The notes beneath the pieces are model-generated. The model saw only the letters and a program-made list of their open reading frames with translations, made no database searches and had not been told where the DNA came from. Positions 26,773-35,913 of a DNA stretch of 64,000 nucleotides are shown here, in pieces (the stretch's first letter is position 1; each line of letters begins with the position of its first letter). This stretch comes from Companilactobacillus musae (GTDB lineage: Bacteria > Bacillota > Bacilli > Lactobacillales > Lactobacillaceae). The stretch spans positions 434,001 to 498,000 of the forward strand of contig NZ_BIFW01000001.1 in NCBI RefSeq assembly GCF_003967595.1, given 5' to 3'. The position numbers were made by a program, and so were the translations under genes.

Positions 26773-27762
26773 CTAATCTGATAACTTTCGATATTTATAT
26801 TTATTGATATAGCTAACTTTTTGACCAGCATTTATAACTGTATTTCCAAAGTCATTATGGTTAATTGCATCAGGCAAAGTCTGTAATTCCATCGCAAGAG
26901 AACTATAATCATGCTCATCGGCTTTTTGTGCATCTTTAGGATTAGCAGTAAATATCACTAATCCATCACGATCAGTATAAAAATCAATTGCCCGCTTAAT
27001 GGATTTCAAGGTAGCCGCCTTTTTTCCAACAACAAAAGCATTGTCATATTCAAATTTATCTAAAGGTTTCAGCTGTTTGAGCCCTTGACCAATTTTTTTG
27101 AAATTCTTAAAGTCATAAGCATTTGTTGTCGACAAGAATTTACCAGTTGGAATCTTTTCATCATCAACATCAACGAACTTTTTGGAATTGATTTTTAATT
27201 GCTGCTGACGAATATTTTCATCACCAAGATCAAAGTAAACATGGCAAGTTGGATTAAACAAAACATCGTGATCTGTTTTGGCACTATACATGATAGTAAC
27301 TTCATCGTCGTCATTCAAACTATAACGAATATCGACCTGCATTATACCCGCAAATCCATCTTCACCAGTAACTGTATGACTTAACAACACTGAATTATCG
27401 GAATCAATCGAACCGTCAAAATTTTGTGATTGCAATCCTTTATCACCACTATGCAACAGATGTTTTCCAAAATTAGGCTTAAATTGATAGTTCACACCAT
27501 TAATTGCAAACCTAGCATTCTTTATTCGACCGGCCACAGGACCAATTGTCTTACCAACTTGATAAGGAGTTTTGATATAATCAGCTAAATTGTCAAAATT
27601 TTCAATCAATTGATGCTTAATACCATTTTCAACAACCTCAAAGTTTTGCCAAGTGGCCGCATAACTTAGAACACTAATACTAGTTTGATTTTTATTTGTT
27701 ATCTTGTAGAGATAAACTGGCTTCTGACCAATTTCCCCAAAAATTGATTTTACAACTACCAT
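26773..27762 (-). CDS. galM: Aldose 1-epimerase (galactose mutarotase family)
   Basis: Interconverts alpha and beta anomers of aldohexoses. Conserved parts: GPVAGRIKNARF, HLLHSG (first His), FNPTCHVYFDLG (second His) and MELQTLPDA (catalytic Glu) near residue 300. In this cluster it probably equilibrates the beta-glucose/alpha-glucose set free by maltose phosphorylase before phosphorylation. It follows pgmB by about 33 bp. Length 329 is normal. Confidence 0.9.
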   Translation of the reverse strand: MVVVKSIFGEIGQKPVYLYKITNKNQTSISVLSYAATWQNFEVVENGIKHQLIENFDNLADYIKTPYQVGKTIGPVAGRIKNARFAINGVNYQFKPNFGKHLLHSGDKGLQSQNFDGSIDSDNSVLLSHTVTGEDGFAGIMQVDIRYSLNDDDEVTIMYSAKTDHDVLFNPTCHVYFDLGDENIRQQQLKINSKKFVDVDDEKIPTGKFLSTTNAYDFKNFKKIGQGLKQLKPLDKFEYDNAFVVGKKAATLKSIKRAIDFYTDRDGLVIFTANPKDAQKADEHDYSSLAMELQTLPDAINHNDFGNTVINAGQKVSYINKYKYRKLSD

Positions 27763-27795
27763 TCTTTACCTATCTCCATAACTCAATATTTCGTT

Positions 27796-28479
27796 TTAGA
27801 CTCTGACACTATCCAAGGCATCCTTAATGTTTGCCAAAGTTACTTCTGAAGTATTGGCAAAATTAATATCTGCTTCATGTAACAAATTAGCATCGCCAAT
27901 TCCAACAGATGTTTCACCAGCACCATTAATTGACTTAACGCCGGCAATTGCATCCTCTAATCCGATACATTCTTCTGGTCTAAGGTTCAAAACTTCAGCA
28001 CCACGAACATAAATCTCAGGATCTGGCTTGCCATGCTTCAAAGTCGCAGGATCAACCTTGGCATTAAAATATTGTGACAATCCCAATTTTTCCAAAACTC
28101 TTGGTGAGTTCTTTGAAGAAGAAGCTAGAGAAATCAAGTAGTTATGGTCAGCAATATCTTCGATGAATTCTTCCATGCCAGGTAGAATTTGTGATTTATC
28201 CAAAGTTTCCAATAATTTTAGATAATTATCATTTTTTTCAGCAGCCAATTGAATTTTTTCATCTTCTGTATAATCATTCAATTTACCACCATATTCTAGA
28301 ATCATATTAAGTGAATCCATACGACCAACACCCTTTAATTGATTAGCTAAGTCGTCAGTCCAAGTAACGCCTAATTTATCAGCCAATTGATGCCAAGCTT
28401 CAGCATGATAAGTTGATGTATTAGCAATAACTCCGTCCAAATCGAAAATAAAACCCTTTATTTGCTCGAATTTAACCAT
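27796..28479 (-). CDS. pgmB: Beta-phosphoglucomutase
   Basis: HAD-superfamily enzyme converting beta-D-glucose-1-phosphate to glucose-6-phosphate. Motif I is FIFDLDGVIANT with the nucleophile Asp and acid/base Asp, the cap has the VGRMDSL motif, motif II is LASSSKNSP and motif IV is GLEDAIAGVKSI near residue 170. It follows maltose phosphorylase, whose product it uses. It is separated from that gene by a weak hairpin, so partial termination may set the ratio. Confidence 0.95.
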   Translation of the reverse strand: MVKFEQIKGFIFDLDGVIANTSTYHAEAWHQLADKLGVTWTDDLANQLKGVGRMDSLNMILEYGGKLNDYTEDEKIQLAAEKNDNYLKLLETLDKSQILPGMEEFIEDIADHNYLISLASSSKNSPRVLEKLGLSQYFNAKVDPATLKHGKPDPEIYVRGAEVLNLRPEECIGLEDAIAGVKSINGAGETSVGIGDANLLHEADINFANTSEVTLANIKDALDSVRV

Positions 28480-28497
28480 ATTGTTAGCTCCTTTTCT

Positions 28498-28533
28498 AAT
28501 AAAAAGATGTCTGAATTCATTGATCCAGACACC
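28498..28533 (-). terminator. Weak hairpin between mapA and pgmB
   Basis: A six-bp stem TGTCTG/CAGACA followed on the minus strand by a short T-rich run. It may act as a leaky terminator inside the maltose transcript. Confidence 0.4.
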
Positions 28534-28545
28534 CGTATTTTACAA

Positions 28546-30789
28546 TTATTTCAACATTAATGGTTCATTAAAGACTTTGATCTTAAGTGGTTCTCCAGAG
28601 ATGAGTTTGAAATGTGGTCCATCTTCCTTGACAGAAATCTCAATTACTCGACCTCTAAAGACTTGTCTAAATGAGTAGCTATTCCACTTCTTAGGCAAGA
28701 ATGGCTTATAACTCAATGATCCATCGTTATCAACTCGCATTCCAGCGAATCCTTGAACCATAGCCAACCAGCCACCGGTCATCGAAGTAATATGAAGACC
28801 ATCTGCGGTGTCGTTATTATAATTGTCTAAGTCTAGTCTAGCGGTTCTTTCATATAATGCAACCGCTTTCTCTTCGTAGTGAAGATCAGCCGCTAAGACA
28901 GAATGAATAGCCGGTGAAAGACTAGATTCATGTACTGTCAGTGGTTCATAGAAGTCAAAGTTACGTTTCTTTTCTCGTTCTGTAAAATCACCAATAAAGT
29001 CCCAAATCCCTTGAAGAACATCACCTTGCTTGATGTATGGTGACCGTAAAATCTTGTCCCATGACCAGTGTTGATTAATTGGTAATTGATCCTTAGGAAT
29101 TGAACTGACTGGTTGAATATCCTTATCCAAAAAGCCATCATGTTGTACAAATATTCCAAGATCCTCATCATATGGCAAATACATTTTGTCTACAATATCT
29201 TGCCATTTAGCTTTTTCAGTATCAGAAACATCCAACTTGGCATATTGTTCTTGGGAAACTTCCTTTAAAATTTGCAAAGTATATTTCAAAGTCCACTTGG
29301 CAAGAAAATTAGTGTACCAATTATTATCAACATTGTTCTCATACTCATCAGGTCCTGTTACACCATGAATCATATATTGACCGTTACGTTCACTGAAATG
29401 GACCCGATCGGCCCAGAAGCGTGAAATCTCGGTTAAGATTTTACTACCTTCGTTAAGTACAAATGATTCATCACCGGTATAACGAGTGTAGTTATAAATA
29501 GCAAATGCAATATCACCGTTACGGTGGATTTCTTCAAAAGTAATCTCCCATTCGTTATGACATTCAATACCGTTGAAAGTTACCATTGGGAACAAAGCAC
29601 CTTTAAGTCCTTGCTCCTTAGCATTAACATAAGCACCCTTTAATTGGTTATAGCGATACATTAGGAGATTTCTCGACACTTCGGGATTTGATATTCCCAA
29701 ATAAACAGGAATGCAGAAAGCTTCGGTATCCCAATAAGTTGCTCCTCCATACTTTTCACCAGTGAATCCTTTAGGACCGATATTAAGTCGAGAATCTTCA
29801 CCGGAATAAGTTGTAAAGAGTCCAAAGAGATTAAAGCGCATACCTTGCTGTGCGTCAGTATCGCCATCAATCTTGATATCAGATTGATTCCAACGTTGAG
29901 TCCAAACATTTTCATGAGCCTTTAAAAGTTCCGAATAAGCTACTTTGGTAACTTTAAAAGTAATACCTTCCATAGCGTCACGTAAATTGTCGACCTCTTT
30001 ATAATCACGTGAAGTTACTACGACTACACGTTTTTCAATCATACCAATTTCTTCTGGCTTCAAAGTTTTAGCGAAGGTCTGACTAGTTTCCAAATCAGTC
30101 ACTTTTTGATTTACTTTTGGCAAATCAGTTACATAATGAACTTGCATTCCTGAAGTAAATCTTGGTGTACCAAAATCATTAAGCTTAGTTTTAGCAATCA
30201 AACTGTTATCAGTTATTTCCAAAACTTGCCAGAAACGTTCATCGTAATTAGCATCTTCATTTTTGACATCAGCATCAATCGCTGAGATCACTTTGATATC
30301 AACTGTCTGATCAGAAAGATTTTCGAAACTGACCTTTTGTACTGATAATTCCTTTTGAGCAACACTCAAAAATCTTACAAAATTAAATTTTACTTTAATA
30401 CCATCCTTGTCAACGATAAAAGATCTTGTTAGAGTGGCATTTTTCATATTTAAATCTAAAGTAAAATCACTAATAATATCTTTATTTAAATCTAACTTAG
30501 AGCCATTGATCAAAAAGTTCATTTTAATAAAATTAACGGCATTGATAACTTTGCCAAAATACTTGGGATATCCATTTTTCCACCAACCCACACGGGTCTT
30601 ATCGGGATACCAGATACCGGCTAGATAAATTCCAGGAAGATCATCCCCTGAATAATCTTCTTCAAAATTACCTCTCATGCCCATATAACCATTGCCTAAA
30701 CTTGTTAAACTCTCTTGAAGACGTTTATTTTTTTTATCCAATTTGTGGGTTACAACATTCCAAGGATCAACCTCAAAAATTCTTTGCAT
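28546..30789 (-). CDS. mapA: Maltose phosphorylase (GH65)
   Basis: Cytoplasmic family 65 phosphorylase splitting maltose with phosphate into glucose and beta-glucose-1-phosphate. The (alpha/alpha)6 barrel holds YWDTEAFCIPVYL and the general-acid segment GIECHNEWEITFEEIHRNG, typical of maltose phosphorylase; kojibiose or trehalose phosphorylases of the same family cannot be fully excluded. Length 747 matches lactobacillar enzymes. AGGAGGTG is 6 nt before the ATG. With pgmB directly downstream and a maltose ABC importer upstream, the function is well supported. Confidence 0.93.
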   Translation of the reverse strand: MQRIFEVDPWNVVTHKLDKKNKRLQESLTSLGNGYMGMRGNFEEDYSGDDLPGIYLAGIWYPDKTRVGWWKNGYPKYFGKVINAVNFIKMNFLINGSKLDLNKDIISDFTLDLNMKNATLTRSFIVDKDGIKVKFNFVRFLSVAQKELSVQKVSFENLSDQTVDIKVISAIDADVKNEDANYDERFWQVLEITDNSLIAKTKLNDFGTPRFTSGMQVHYVTDLPKVNQKVTDLETSQTFAKTLKPEEIGMIEKRVVVVTSRDYKEVDNLRDAMEGITFKVTKVAYSELLKAHENVWTQRWNQSDIKIDGDTDAQQGMRFNLFGLFTTYSGEDSRLNIGPKGFTGEKYGGATYWDTEAFCIPVYLGISNPEVSRNLLMYRYNQLKGAYVNAKEQGLKGALFPMVTFNGIECHNEWEITFEEIHRNGDIAFAIYNYTRYTGDESFVLNEGSKILTEISRFWADRVHFSERNGQYMIHGVTGPDEYENNVDNNWYTNFLAKWTLKYTLQILKEVSQEQYAKLDVSDTEKAKWQDIVDKMYLPYDEDLGIFVQHDGFLDKDIQPVSSIPKDQLPINQHWSWDKILRSPYIKQGDVLQGIWDFIGDFTEREKKRNFDFYEPLTVHESSLSPAIHSVLAADLHYEEKAVALYERTARLDLDNYNNDTADGLHITSMTGGWLAMVQGFAGMRVDNDGSLSYKPFLPKKWNSYSFRQVFRGRVIEISVKEDGPHFKLISGEPLKIKVFNEPLMLK

Positions 30790-30807
30790 CTACGACACCT
30801 CCTATAA

Positions 30808-30844
30808 AAAAAGGTAATTAGGTAAAATACCTAATTACCTTTCT
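30808..30844 (-). terminator. Terminator after msmK
   Basis: A perfect inverted repeat AGGTAATTAGGT/ACCTAATTACCT followed by a T-run on the minus strand, between the importer ATPase gene and mapA. Confidence 0.8.
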
Positions 30845-30850
30845 TAATCC

Positions 30851-31954
30851 TTAAAGAATTGTTTCGTCTGTATCTTTGTCAAAGTAATGTGCTTTTGTCA
30901 TTTCAAAAGCCATACGAACGTTATCACCAGGCTGACGATGGTCACGTGAATCAACTTTTGCAATAAAGTCAGTTCCACCGAGATTAGAGTAAAGAATTGA
31001 TTCTGCACCTAGCAATTCAGAAACTTGAATCTTAGCATTAATTATGGCATCAGGGAAGGCTTGAATTGCGACTTCTTCGGCATGAATGTCTTCAGGACGA
31101 ATACCAAATGTAAGCTCCTTACCAACATAGCCTTTTTGTTTAAGTACTTTATATTGACCTTCAGGAACAGCAATATTAATTCCGCCATCGTTAACAATTT
31201 TGCCATCTTCAAGTTTGACATCAAAGAAGTTAGTTGCTGGTGATCCGATAAATCCAGCAACGAATTTATTAGCAGGCTTGCTGTATAGCTCAGATGGTGT
31301 ACCAACTTGCTGAATCATACCATCATTCATAATAACGATACGGTCAGCCATAGTCATAGCTTCAACTTGATCATGAGTAACGTAGATAAAGTTGCGTCCC
31401 AAACGTTGGTGCAATTGAGCAATTTCAGTACGCATTTGTACTCTCAATTTAGCATCCAAGTTTGATAATGGTTCATCAAGTAAGAACAGATTTGCATCAC
31501 GGACAATGGCACGACCTAAGGCAACACGTTGTCTTTGACCACCAGATAGAGCAGCTGGTTTACGTTTTAGATAAGGAGTTAATCCTAAGATCTTAGCAGC
31601 ATTTTCAACTCGTTTCTTAGTATCTTCCTTGTCATTCTTACGAATATTTAAACCAAACGCCATATTATCAAAGACAGTCATATGAGGATACAAAGCATAG
31701 TTTTGGAAAACCATGGCGATATCACGATCTTTTGGTTGTACCTTATTCATGACTTTGTCATCCATCTTGAAGTCGCCTTTTGTAATATCTTCTAGTCCCG
31801 CTATCATACGCAATGTGGTGGATTTACCACATCCGGAAGGTCCAACGAAGACAATAAATTCACCATCTTTAATGTCTAGGTTGAAATCACTAACTGAATA
31901 GTCAGTATTACCTTGATAGCGTTTGTAAATGTGTTCCAGATTAATTTTTACCAT
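30851..31954 (-). CDS. msmK: Sugar ABC transporter ATPase (MsmK/MalK type)
   Basis: ATP-hydrolysing subunit of a carbohydrate ABC importer. Walker A GPSGCGKST near residue 38, signature LSGGQRQRVALGRA near 136, Walker B LFLLDEPLSNLDA, and the switch His in YVTHDQVEAM. The C-terminal MalK-type regulatory (TOBE) domain from about residue 235 explains the length of 367. It energises the MsmEFG-type permease encoded just upstream, and could serve other CUT1 importers as MsmK does. Confidence 0.93.
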   Translation of the reverse strand: MVKINLEHIYKRYQGNTDYSVSDFNLDIKDGEFIVFVGPSGCGKSTTLRMIAGLEDITKGDFKMDDKVMNKVQPKDRDIAMVFQNYALYPHMTVFDNMAFGLNIRKNDKEDTKKRVENAAKILGLTPYLKRKPAALSGGQRQRVALGRAIVRDANLFLLDEPLSNLDAKLRVQMRTEIAQLHQRLGRNFIYVTHDQVEAMTMADRIVIMNDGMIQQVGTPSELYSKPANKFVAGFIGSPATNFFDVKLEDGKIVNDGGINIAVPEGQYKVLKQKGYVGKELTFGIRPEDIHAEEVAIQAFPDAIINAKIQVSELLGAESILYSNLGGTDFIAKVDSRDHRQPGDNVRMAFEMTKAHYFDKDTDETIL

Positions 31955-32042
31955 TTTTAACGCTCCTTTTATTTTTTGACTTCCAGTTAACTAATAAGTT
32001 TAATCTTACTAATCAATCTAGATGTGTCCTCCACACCCAAAG

Positions 32043-32699
32043 TCAATCCTTTTTGGCTACTTGACCACCTAATAATCTGTATGAAACATACGTTGAAAGC
32101 GATATACTGCAGATCACACTTAAAAAGGCCAATTGCAAAACGAAATTCAACAATATCAAGATTAAAAATACTATTACTGAGATAATAATGGGCAAAGGTC
32201 TTTCAACAAATAATGTTAAGTAATTCGCAAATTTAGCTGTTGCCAATTGAAAACTGATTGTTACCAGAGCCATAAAATAGACAAAGGTTAAAATCAAAAC
32301 TGCCATATGCCATTGCGGATTTCCAACCGTAAGTTTATTCAATAAAATGAACATACTAGCGAAAAAGCCTAACCCAAAGTTGAGACGATAGTTTTTCTGA
32401 AAATCAAACCATTTTTTAAAAAAGTACTTAAAGAAACTTATACTACCATTTATTTGCCATTCTTGAACCGCAGCGTAACTTGCTGCTAATCCAGGAATCG
32501 TAAATACCGACATCATTAACCAAAGAATTATTAAAACAACATTATATGTAACAGAGAACTTCAAATTGAACAAAATTATTGCTGTCAATATTACCGAGAA
32601 GTTAATGATAAAGAATGAAAAATTTATCGTGAACAAAGACCACAGCCAGTTACCACTCGCTATTAATCGTTGTCCGTTCTTAGATTTAAGATTGATCAC
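32043..32699 (-). CDS. DUF624 (YesL-like) membrane protein
   Basis: A membrane protein with about five helices of the YesL/DUF624 family, which is repeatedly found beside CUT1 sugar ABC importers. Function unknown; a regulatory or assembly role for the importer has been suggested only by context. Starts at GTG with AAAGGA 9 nt upstream. It lies between the second permease gene and msmK in the maltose cluster. Confidence 0.82.
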   Translation of the reverse strand: MINLKSKNGQRLIASGNWLWSLFTINFSFFIINFSVILTAIILFNLKFSVTYNVVLIILWLMMSVFTIPGLAASYAAVQEWQINGSISFFKYFFKKWFDFQKNYRLNFGLGFFASMFILLNKLTVGNPQWHMAVLILTFVYFMALVTISFQLATAKFANYLTLFVERPLPIIISVIVFLILILLNFVLQLAFLSVICSISLSTYVSYRLLGGQVAKKD

Positions 32700-32720
32700 A
32701 ATAATTTGTCCTTTCTTTAA

Positions 32721-33533
32721 TTACTTAACAGCACCATCAGTAACACCCTTGATAATCCATTTTTGGGCAAATAGATAGAAGAGAATAACTGGAATGATGG
32801 AAATAGTGATACCAGCTAAGGCTAAATGCCATTGCTTTGTGTATTCACCGAAGAAATTAAACATTTGAAGTGGAATTGTATATTGCGCTTGTGGCAATAC
32901 TAGTGATGGCAATAGATAATCGTTCCAGATAGCAATAATATTTAGAATTGCTACGGTAACTGTGATAGGGCTAAGCATTGGGAAGATAACTTTTGTAAAG
33001 ATCTGCCAACGACTTGCTCCTTCTAGTTCAGCTGATTCATCCATTGCAATAGGAATACTTGATAAAGTACCTTGATACAAGAAAACTGACAAACTGCAGT
33101 CAAAACCAAGATACATAACAACTAGTCCCCACATGTTTAGAAAATGTACAGCACCAAAGTTGGCTGTCAAAGGAATCATTACTGATTGGAAAGGAATCAA
33201 CATAGCTGAGATAAATAGCATCAAGAGAGCGCTACTTAACTTACTGTGATTTCTTTGCAATGCATATGCGGCCATTGATGAAGCCAAAATAATGACTAAA
33301 ACACTGCAAACAGTGATGATCAATGAATTTGTCAATGAAGTGATGAAATTCAAAGCATGAAATGAATTAACATAGTTCGTACCGGTACTTGGATGTGGTA
33401 ACGATAGAACTGAGGCGAAGATCCCTTTAGGTGTCTTAAATGAGTTAGTCACAATTAAGTAAAATGGGAACAACCACAAGATACCCAACAAGATTCCGAC
33501 GATACCAATGGCACTTCTACTCTTCTTGTTCAT
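32721..33533 (-). CDS. Maltose-type ABC permease, MalG-like
   Basis: Second transmembrane subunit of the CUT1 importer, with about six helices. The ATPase-coupling EAA loop is visible as DESAELEGASRWQIFTKVIFP near residue 165. Its ATG overlaps the stop codon of the first permease (TAATG), with GGAGG ahead, so the two subunits are made in equal amounts. The substrate is probably maltose or maltodextrins, from the enzymes around it. Confidence 0.92.
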   Translation of the reverse strand: MNKKSRSAIGIVGILLGILWLFPFYLIVTNSFKTPKGIFASVLSLPHPSTGTNYVNSFHALNFITSLTNSLIITVCSVLVIILASSMAAYALQRNHSKLSSALLMLFISAMLIPFQSVMIPLTANFGAVHFLNMWGLVVMYLGFDCSLSVFLYQGTLSSIPIAMDESAELEGASRWQIFTKVIFPMLSPITVTVAILNIIAIWNDYLLPSLVLPQAQYTIPLQMFNFFGEYTKQWHLALAGITISIIPVILFYLFAQKWIIKGVTDGAVK

Positions 33534-34393
33534 TAGAGATCCTCCTCCCTCTTACGGTTATAAGCAACTTGCAATAGTGAAATAGCAGCAACGATGATAA
33601 AGAACACAATAGCCTTTGCTTCTGACAAGGAGAAGTTAGCTGAGTTATAAGCGGTATTAACAATATCCATCGCTAACATTTGTGTTGAGTTATATGGACC
33701 ACCATTTGTTAATGACAAGTTTTGATCATAAATCTTAAATCCGTTTGATAATGTTAAGAACATGCAAACTGTAAATGCCGGAGCAATCATCGGGAACGTG
33801 ATCTTAGTGAAACGTTGCCATGCTGAAGCCCCATCAATTTTTGCAGCTTCAATGATTTCATTAGGGATATTTTGTAAGTAAGCAATGTAAATGATCATAA
33901 TATAACCACTCATTTGCCATACAGTAACAATAACTAATCCCCAAAAACCAGTTGTTTCATTAGTCAACCAATTTTGTAGCCAATCCATATGCAAGGCATT
34001 ACCTAAAGCTTGAAATCCTTGTGTGAAAATGAATTGCCAGATGAAACCTAAGATTAAACCACCAATCATATTTGGCATGAAGAAAACGGTACGTAGGAAA
34101 TTATTTCCCTTGAATTTTTGTGTAACTAGTAATGCTAAGCCCAAGCCTATTACGTTCAGCATAATGACAGTGACAATTACAAACCCCACTGTAAACCAAA
34201 AGGCGTTAATAAACGCCTTATCGTGGAACAATGTTATGTAATTTTGAAATCCTACCATCTTGGTAAAAGTCAAACCGTCCCAATCAGTAAATGAATAAAA
34301 GAGACCTTCAATTACCGGAATAAATACTACCAAAGCTAACGCAACGAGGGTTGGTGTTAAAAATAACCAAAATGAAAGACTCTTATTTTTCAT
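33533..34393 (-). CDS. Maltose-type ABC permease, MalF-like
   Basis: First transmembrane subunit of the CUT1 importer, with about six helices. The EAA loop reads EIIEAAKIDGASAWQRFTKITFP near residue 180. It lacks the large extra periplasmic loop of enterobacterial MalF, as usual in Firmicutes. The second ATG (34393) is preferred, because GAGG is 9 nt before it but only 3 nt before the first ATG at 34399. Located 25 bp after the binding-protein gene. Confidence 0.92.
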   Translation of the reverse strand: MKNKSLSFWLFLTPTLVALALVVFIPVIEGLFYSFTDWDGLTFTKMVGFQNYITLFHDKAFINAFWFTVGFVIVTVIMLNVIGLGLALLVTQKFKGNNFLRTVFFMPNMIGGLILGFIWQFIFTQGFQALGNALHMDWLQNWLTNETTGFWGLVIVTVWQMSGYIMIIYIAYLQNIPNEIIEAAKIDGASAWQRFTKITFPMIAPAFTVCMFLTLSNGFKIYDQNLSLTNGGPYNSTQMLAMDIVNTAYNSANFSLSEAKAIVFFIIVAAISLLQVAYNRKREEDL

Positions 34394-34417
34394 ATTCATT
34401 GCCCTCTTTTGTTACTT

Positions 34418-35740
34418 CTACTTATTATTTGATGATTTTTGTTGTTTAGCCCAACCATCTTTCATATTTTGAACTGTCTTATCCCAGCTTTGTTTGCCTG
34501 ATAAGTACTTTTGTAGATTTGGTTGTGCAACGTCTGGATCCCATGAAGTACCAGTGTATCCTGGGAATGCCCAGCCAGTTGTCTTGTGAGCTTGTGAGTA
34601 TTCAAAGACTGCTGATGTCAATGGATCGCCCATCTTGAAGTTATCGTAACCCTTGTAAGCAGGTACAAAGTGCAATGTGTTTACAACTTGTTTCTTACCT
34701 TCTTTAGATGTGTACATCCAGTCTAAGAAGTTCTTAGCAGCTTTTTGTTCTTGTGTAGATTTTTGACTATTAACAGCCCAGTATAGTGATGTACCAACAG
34801 GCATCTTGCCTTCTTCACCAGGTACTGGAATAGGAATCATACCAATATCGTTCTTAGCAAAGTCTTTATCAATACCTTCAACTGTAGGATAAATCCAGTC
34901 ACCTTGTTGAATCATAGCGGCTTTACCTTGTGAGAAGTATTGGTTAACTTGTGCTGAATAATCTAGTTGCATGATAGGCTTGATTGAGTAATCTTTTTCA
35001 AGATCGATCATAGTCTTCATGTCGTTAGCCTTTGTAAATGGCATTGTCTTTGACTTGTAAAGCTTTTGAGCATTACCGTTAAAGTCTTGTGCTAAGTAAA
35101 GGTTTGCCAAGTGATCTGAGAATACCCAGGCTTCCTTACCAGGTGTAGCGAAGACTCCCTTGATACCTAATTCGCTCTTTTGTGAATCCAATTGTTTGAT
35201 AGCAGCTTCCAAACTGTCCATTGTTGTCAAACTGTTTGGATCAATACCAGCCTTTTCAAAGACCTTCTTGTTATAAACTAAACCATAACCTTCAACGTTG
35301 AATGGAAGTCCAACAGTCTTGCCATTTGACTTAACAGCATCCAATGTTCCTGGTTGTGCTGCCTTAGCAGCCTTTGTATTGGACAAATCAGCTTCGTGTG
35401 CTTTAAATTGTTGAACATCAGCTGGACCAGCCAAACTAAAGATTGTAGGTGCATTACCAGATGAAATTCTAGTCTTTAGAACTGGATCATATTGAGTACC
35501 ACCACCGATTGATGTAACTTCAATCTTTACATTTGGATGGGATTTCTCATAATCCTTAGCAATTTGTTTGAATTGCTTGTTGTTCTCAACCTTTCCTTGA
35601 AGAATTGTGATCTTAACATCCTTACCTGAGGATGAACCATTGCTACTACTGCTGCAGGCTGCCAACATAAATGTTGCACCGGCTGCTAAAGCAACAACTG
35701 CGACACGTTTACCTAAACGTTTCCAGAAGTTCTTCTTCAT
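34418..35740 (-). CDS. Maltose-type substrate-binding lipoprotein
   Basis: Extracellular solute-binding protein (family 1) of the ABC importer. The N-terminal export signal ends in a lipobox, MLAACSSSS, so it is lipid-anchored at Cys near residue 29. The mature part shows the usual DVKITILQGKVENNKQF start and the GKAAMIQQGDWIYP motif. The ligand is inferred as maltose or maltodextrin. First gene of its transcript. Its promoter carries a LacI-type operator and twin cre boxes. ATG 35740 lies behind AGGGGG. Confidence 0.93.
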   Translation of the reverse strand: MKKNFWKRLGKRVAVVALAAGATFMLAACSSSSNGSSSGKDVKITILQGKVENNKQFKQIAKDYEKSHPNVKIEVTSIGGGTQYDPVLKTRISSGNAPTIFSLAGPADVQQFKAHEADLSNTKAAKAAQPGTLDAVKSNGKTVGLPFNVEGYGLVYNKKVFEKAGIDPNSLTTMDSLEAAIKQLDSQKSELGIKGVFATPGKEAWVFSDHLANLYLAQDFNGNAQKLYKSKTMPFTKANDMKTMIDLEKDYSIKPIMQLDYSAQVNQYFSQGKAAMIQQGDWIYPTVEGIDKDFAKNDIGMIPIPVPGEEGKMPVGTSLYWAVNSQKSTQEQKAAKNFLDWMYTSKEGKKQVVNTLHFVPAYKGYDNFKMGDPLTSAVFEYSQAHKTTGWAFPGYTGTSWDPDVAQPNLQKYLSGKQSWDKTVQNMKDGWAKQQKSSNNK

Positions 35741-35792
35741 TACCAAAGCCCCCTATAAAAATATCATTTCTTTATTACAATTCCCATTATTG

Positions 35793-35825
35793 TTCGAAAG
35801 CGTTTACTTTGCAACCGCTTTCGAA
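35793..35825 (-). promoter_or_regulatory. Twin inverted cre (CcpA) sites in the importer promoter
   Basis: A perfect 10-bp inverted repeat (TTCGAAAGCG ... CGCTTTCGAA) flanks 13 bp. Each half extends to a cre-like box: TCGAAAGCGTTTACT on the plus strand and TCGAAAGCGGTTGCA on the minus strand, each one base from the WTGNAANCGNWNNCW consensus. The sites span the -35 (TTGCAA, 17-bp spacer, AATAAT at -10), so CcpA binding should block transcription. Confidence 0.7.
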
Positions 35826-35826
35826 A

Positions 35827-35840
35827 TGTTACCGATAACA
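35827..35840. promoter_or_regulatory. LacI-type operator upstream of the importer operon
   Basis: TGTTACCGATAACA, a near-palindrome identical (in reverse) to the site upstream of the GH13 gene at 38961-38974. It ends 12 bp before the predicted -35, which suggests the LacI-family regulator of this cluster binds here. Confidence 0.75.
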
Positions 35841-35854
35841 AGTTTCAATTTTGT

Positions 35855-35899
35855 CCAAAAAAAGAGTAGTTAATTCACAATTGAATTAACTACTCTTTA
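35855..35899 (-). terminator. Terminator after the GH13 gene pair
   Basis: A perfect 16-bp stem around AAGAGTAGTTAATTCA followed by seven T on the minus strand. It separates the glucosidase transcript from the importer promoter. Confidence 0.85.
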
Positions 35900-35913
35900 T
35901 CAGCTACAAAGCC

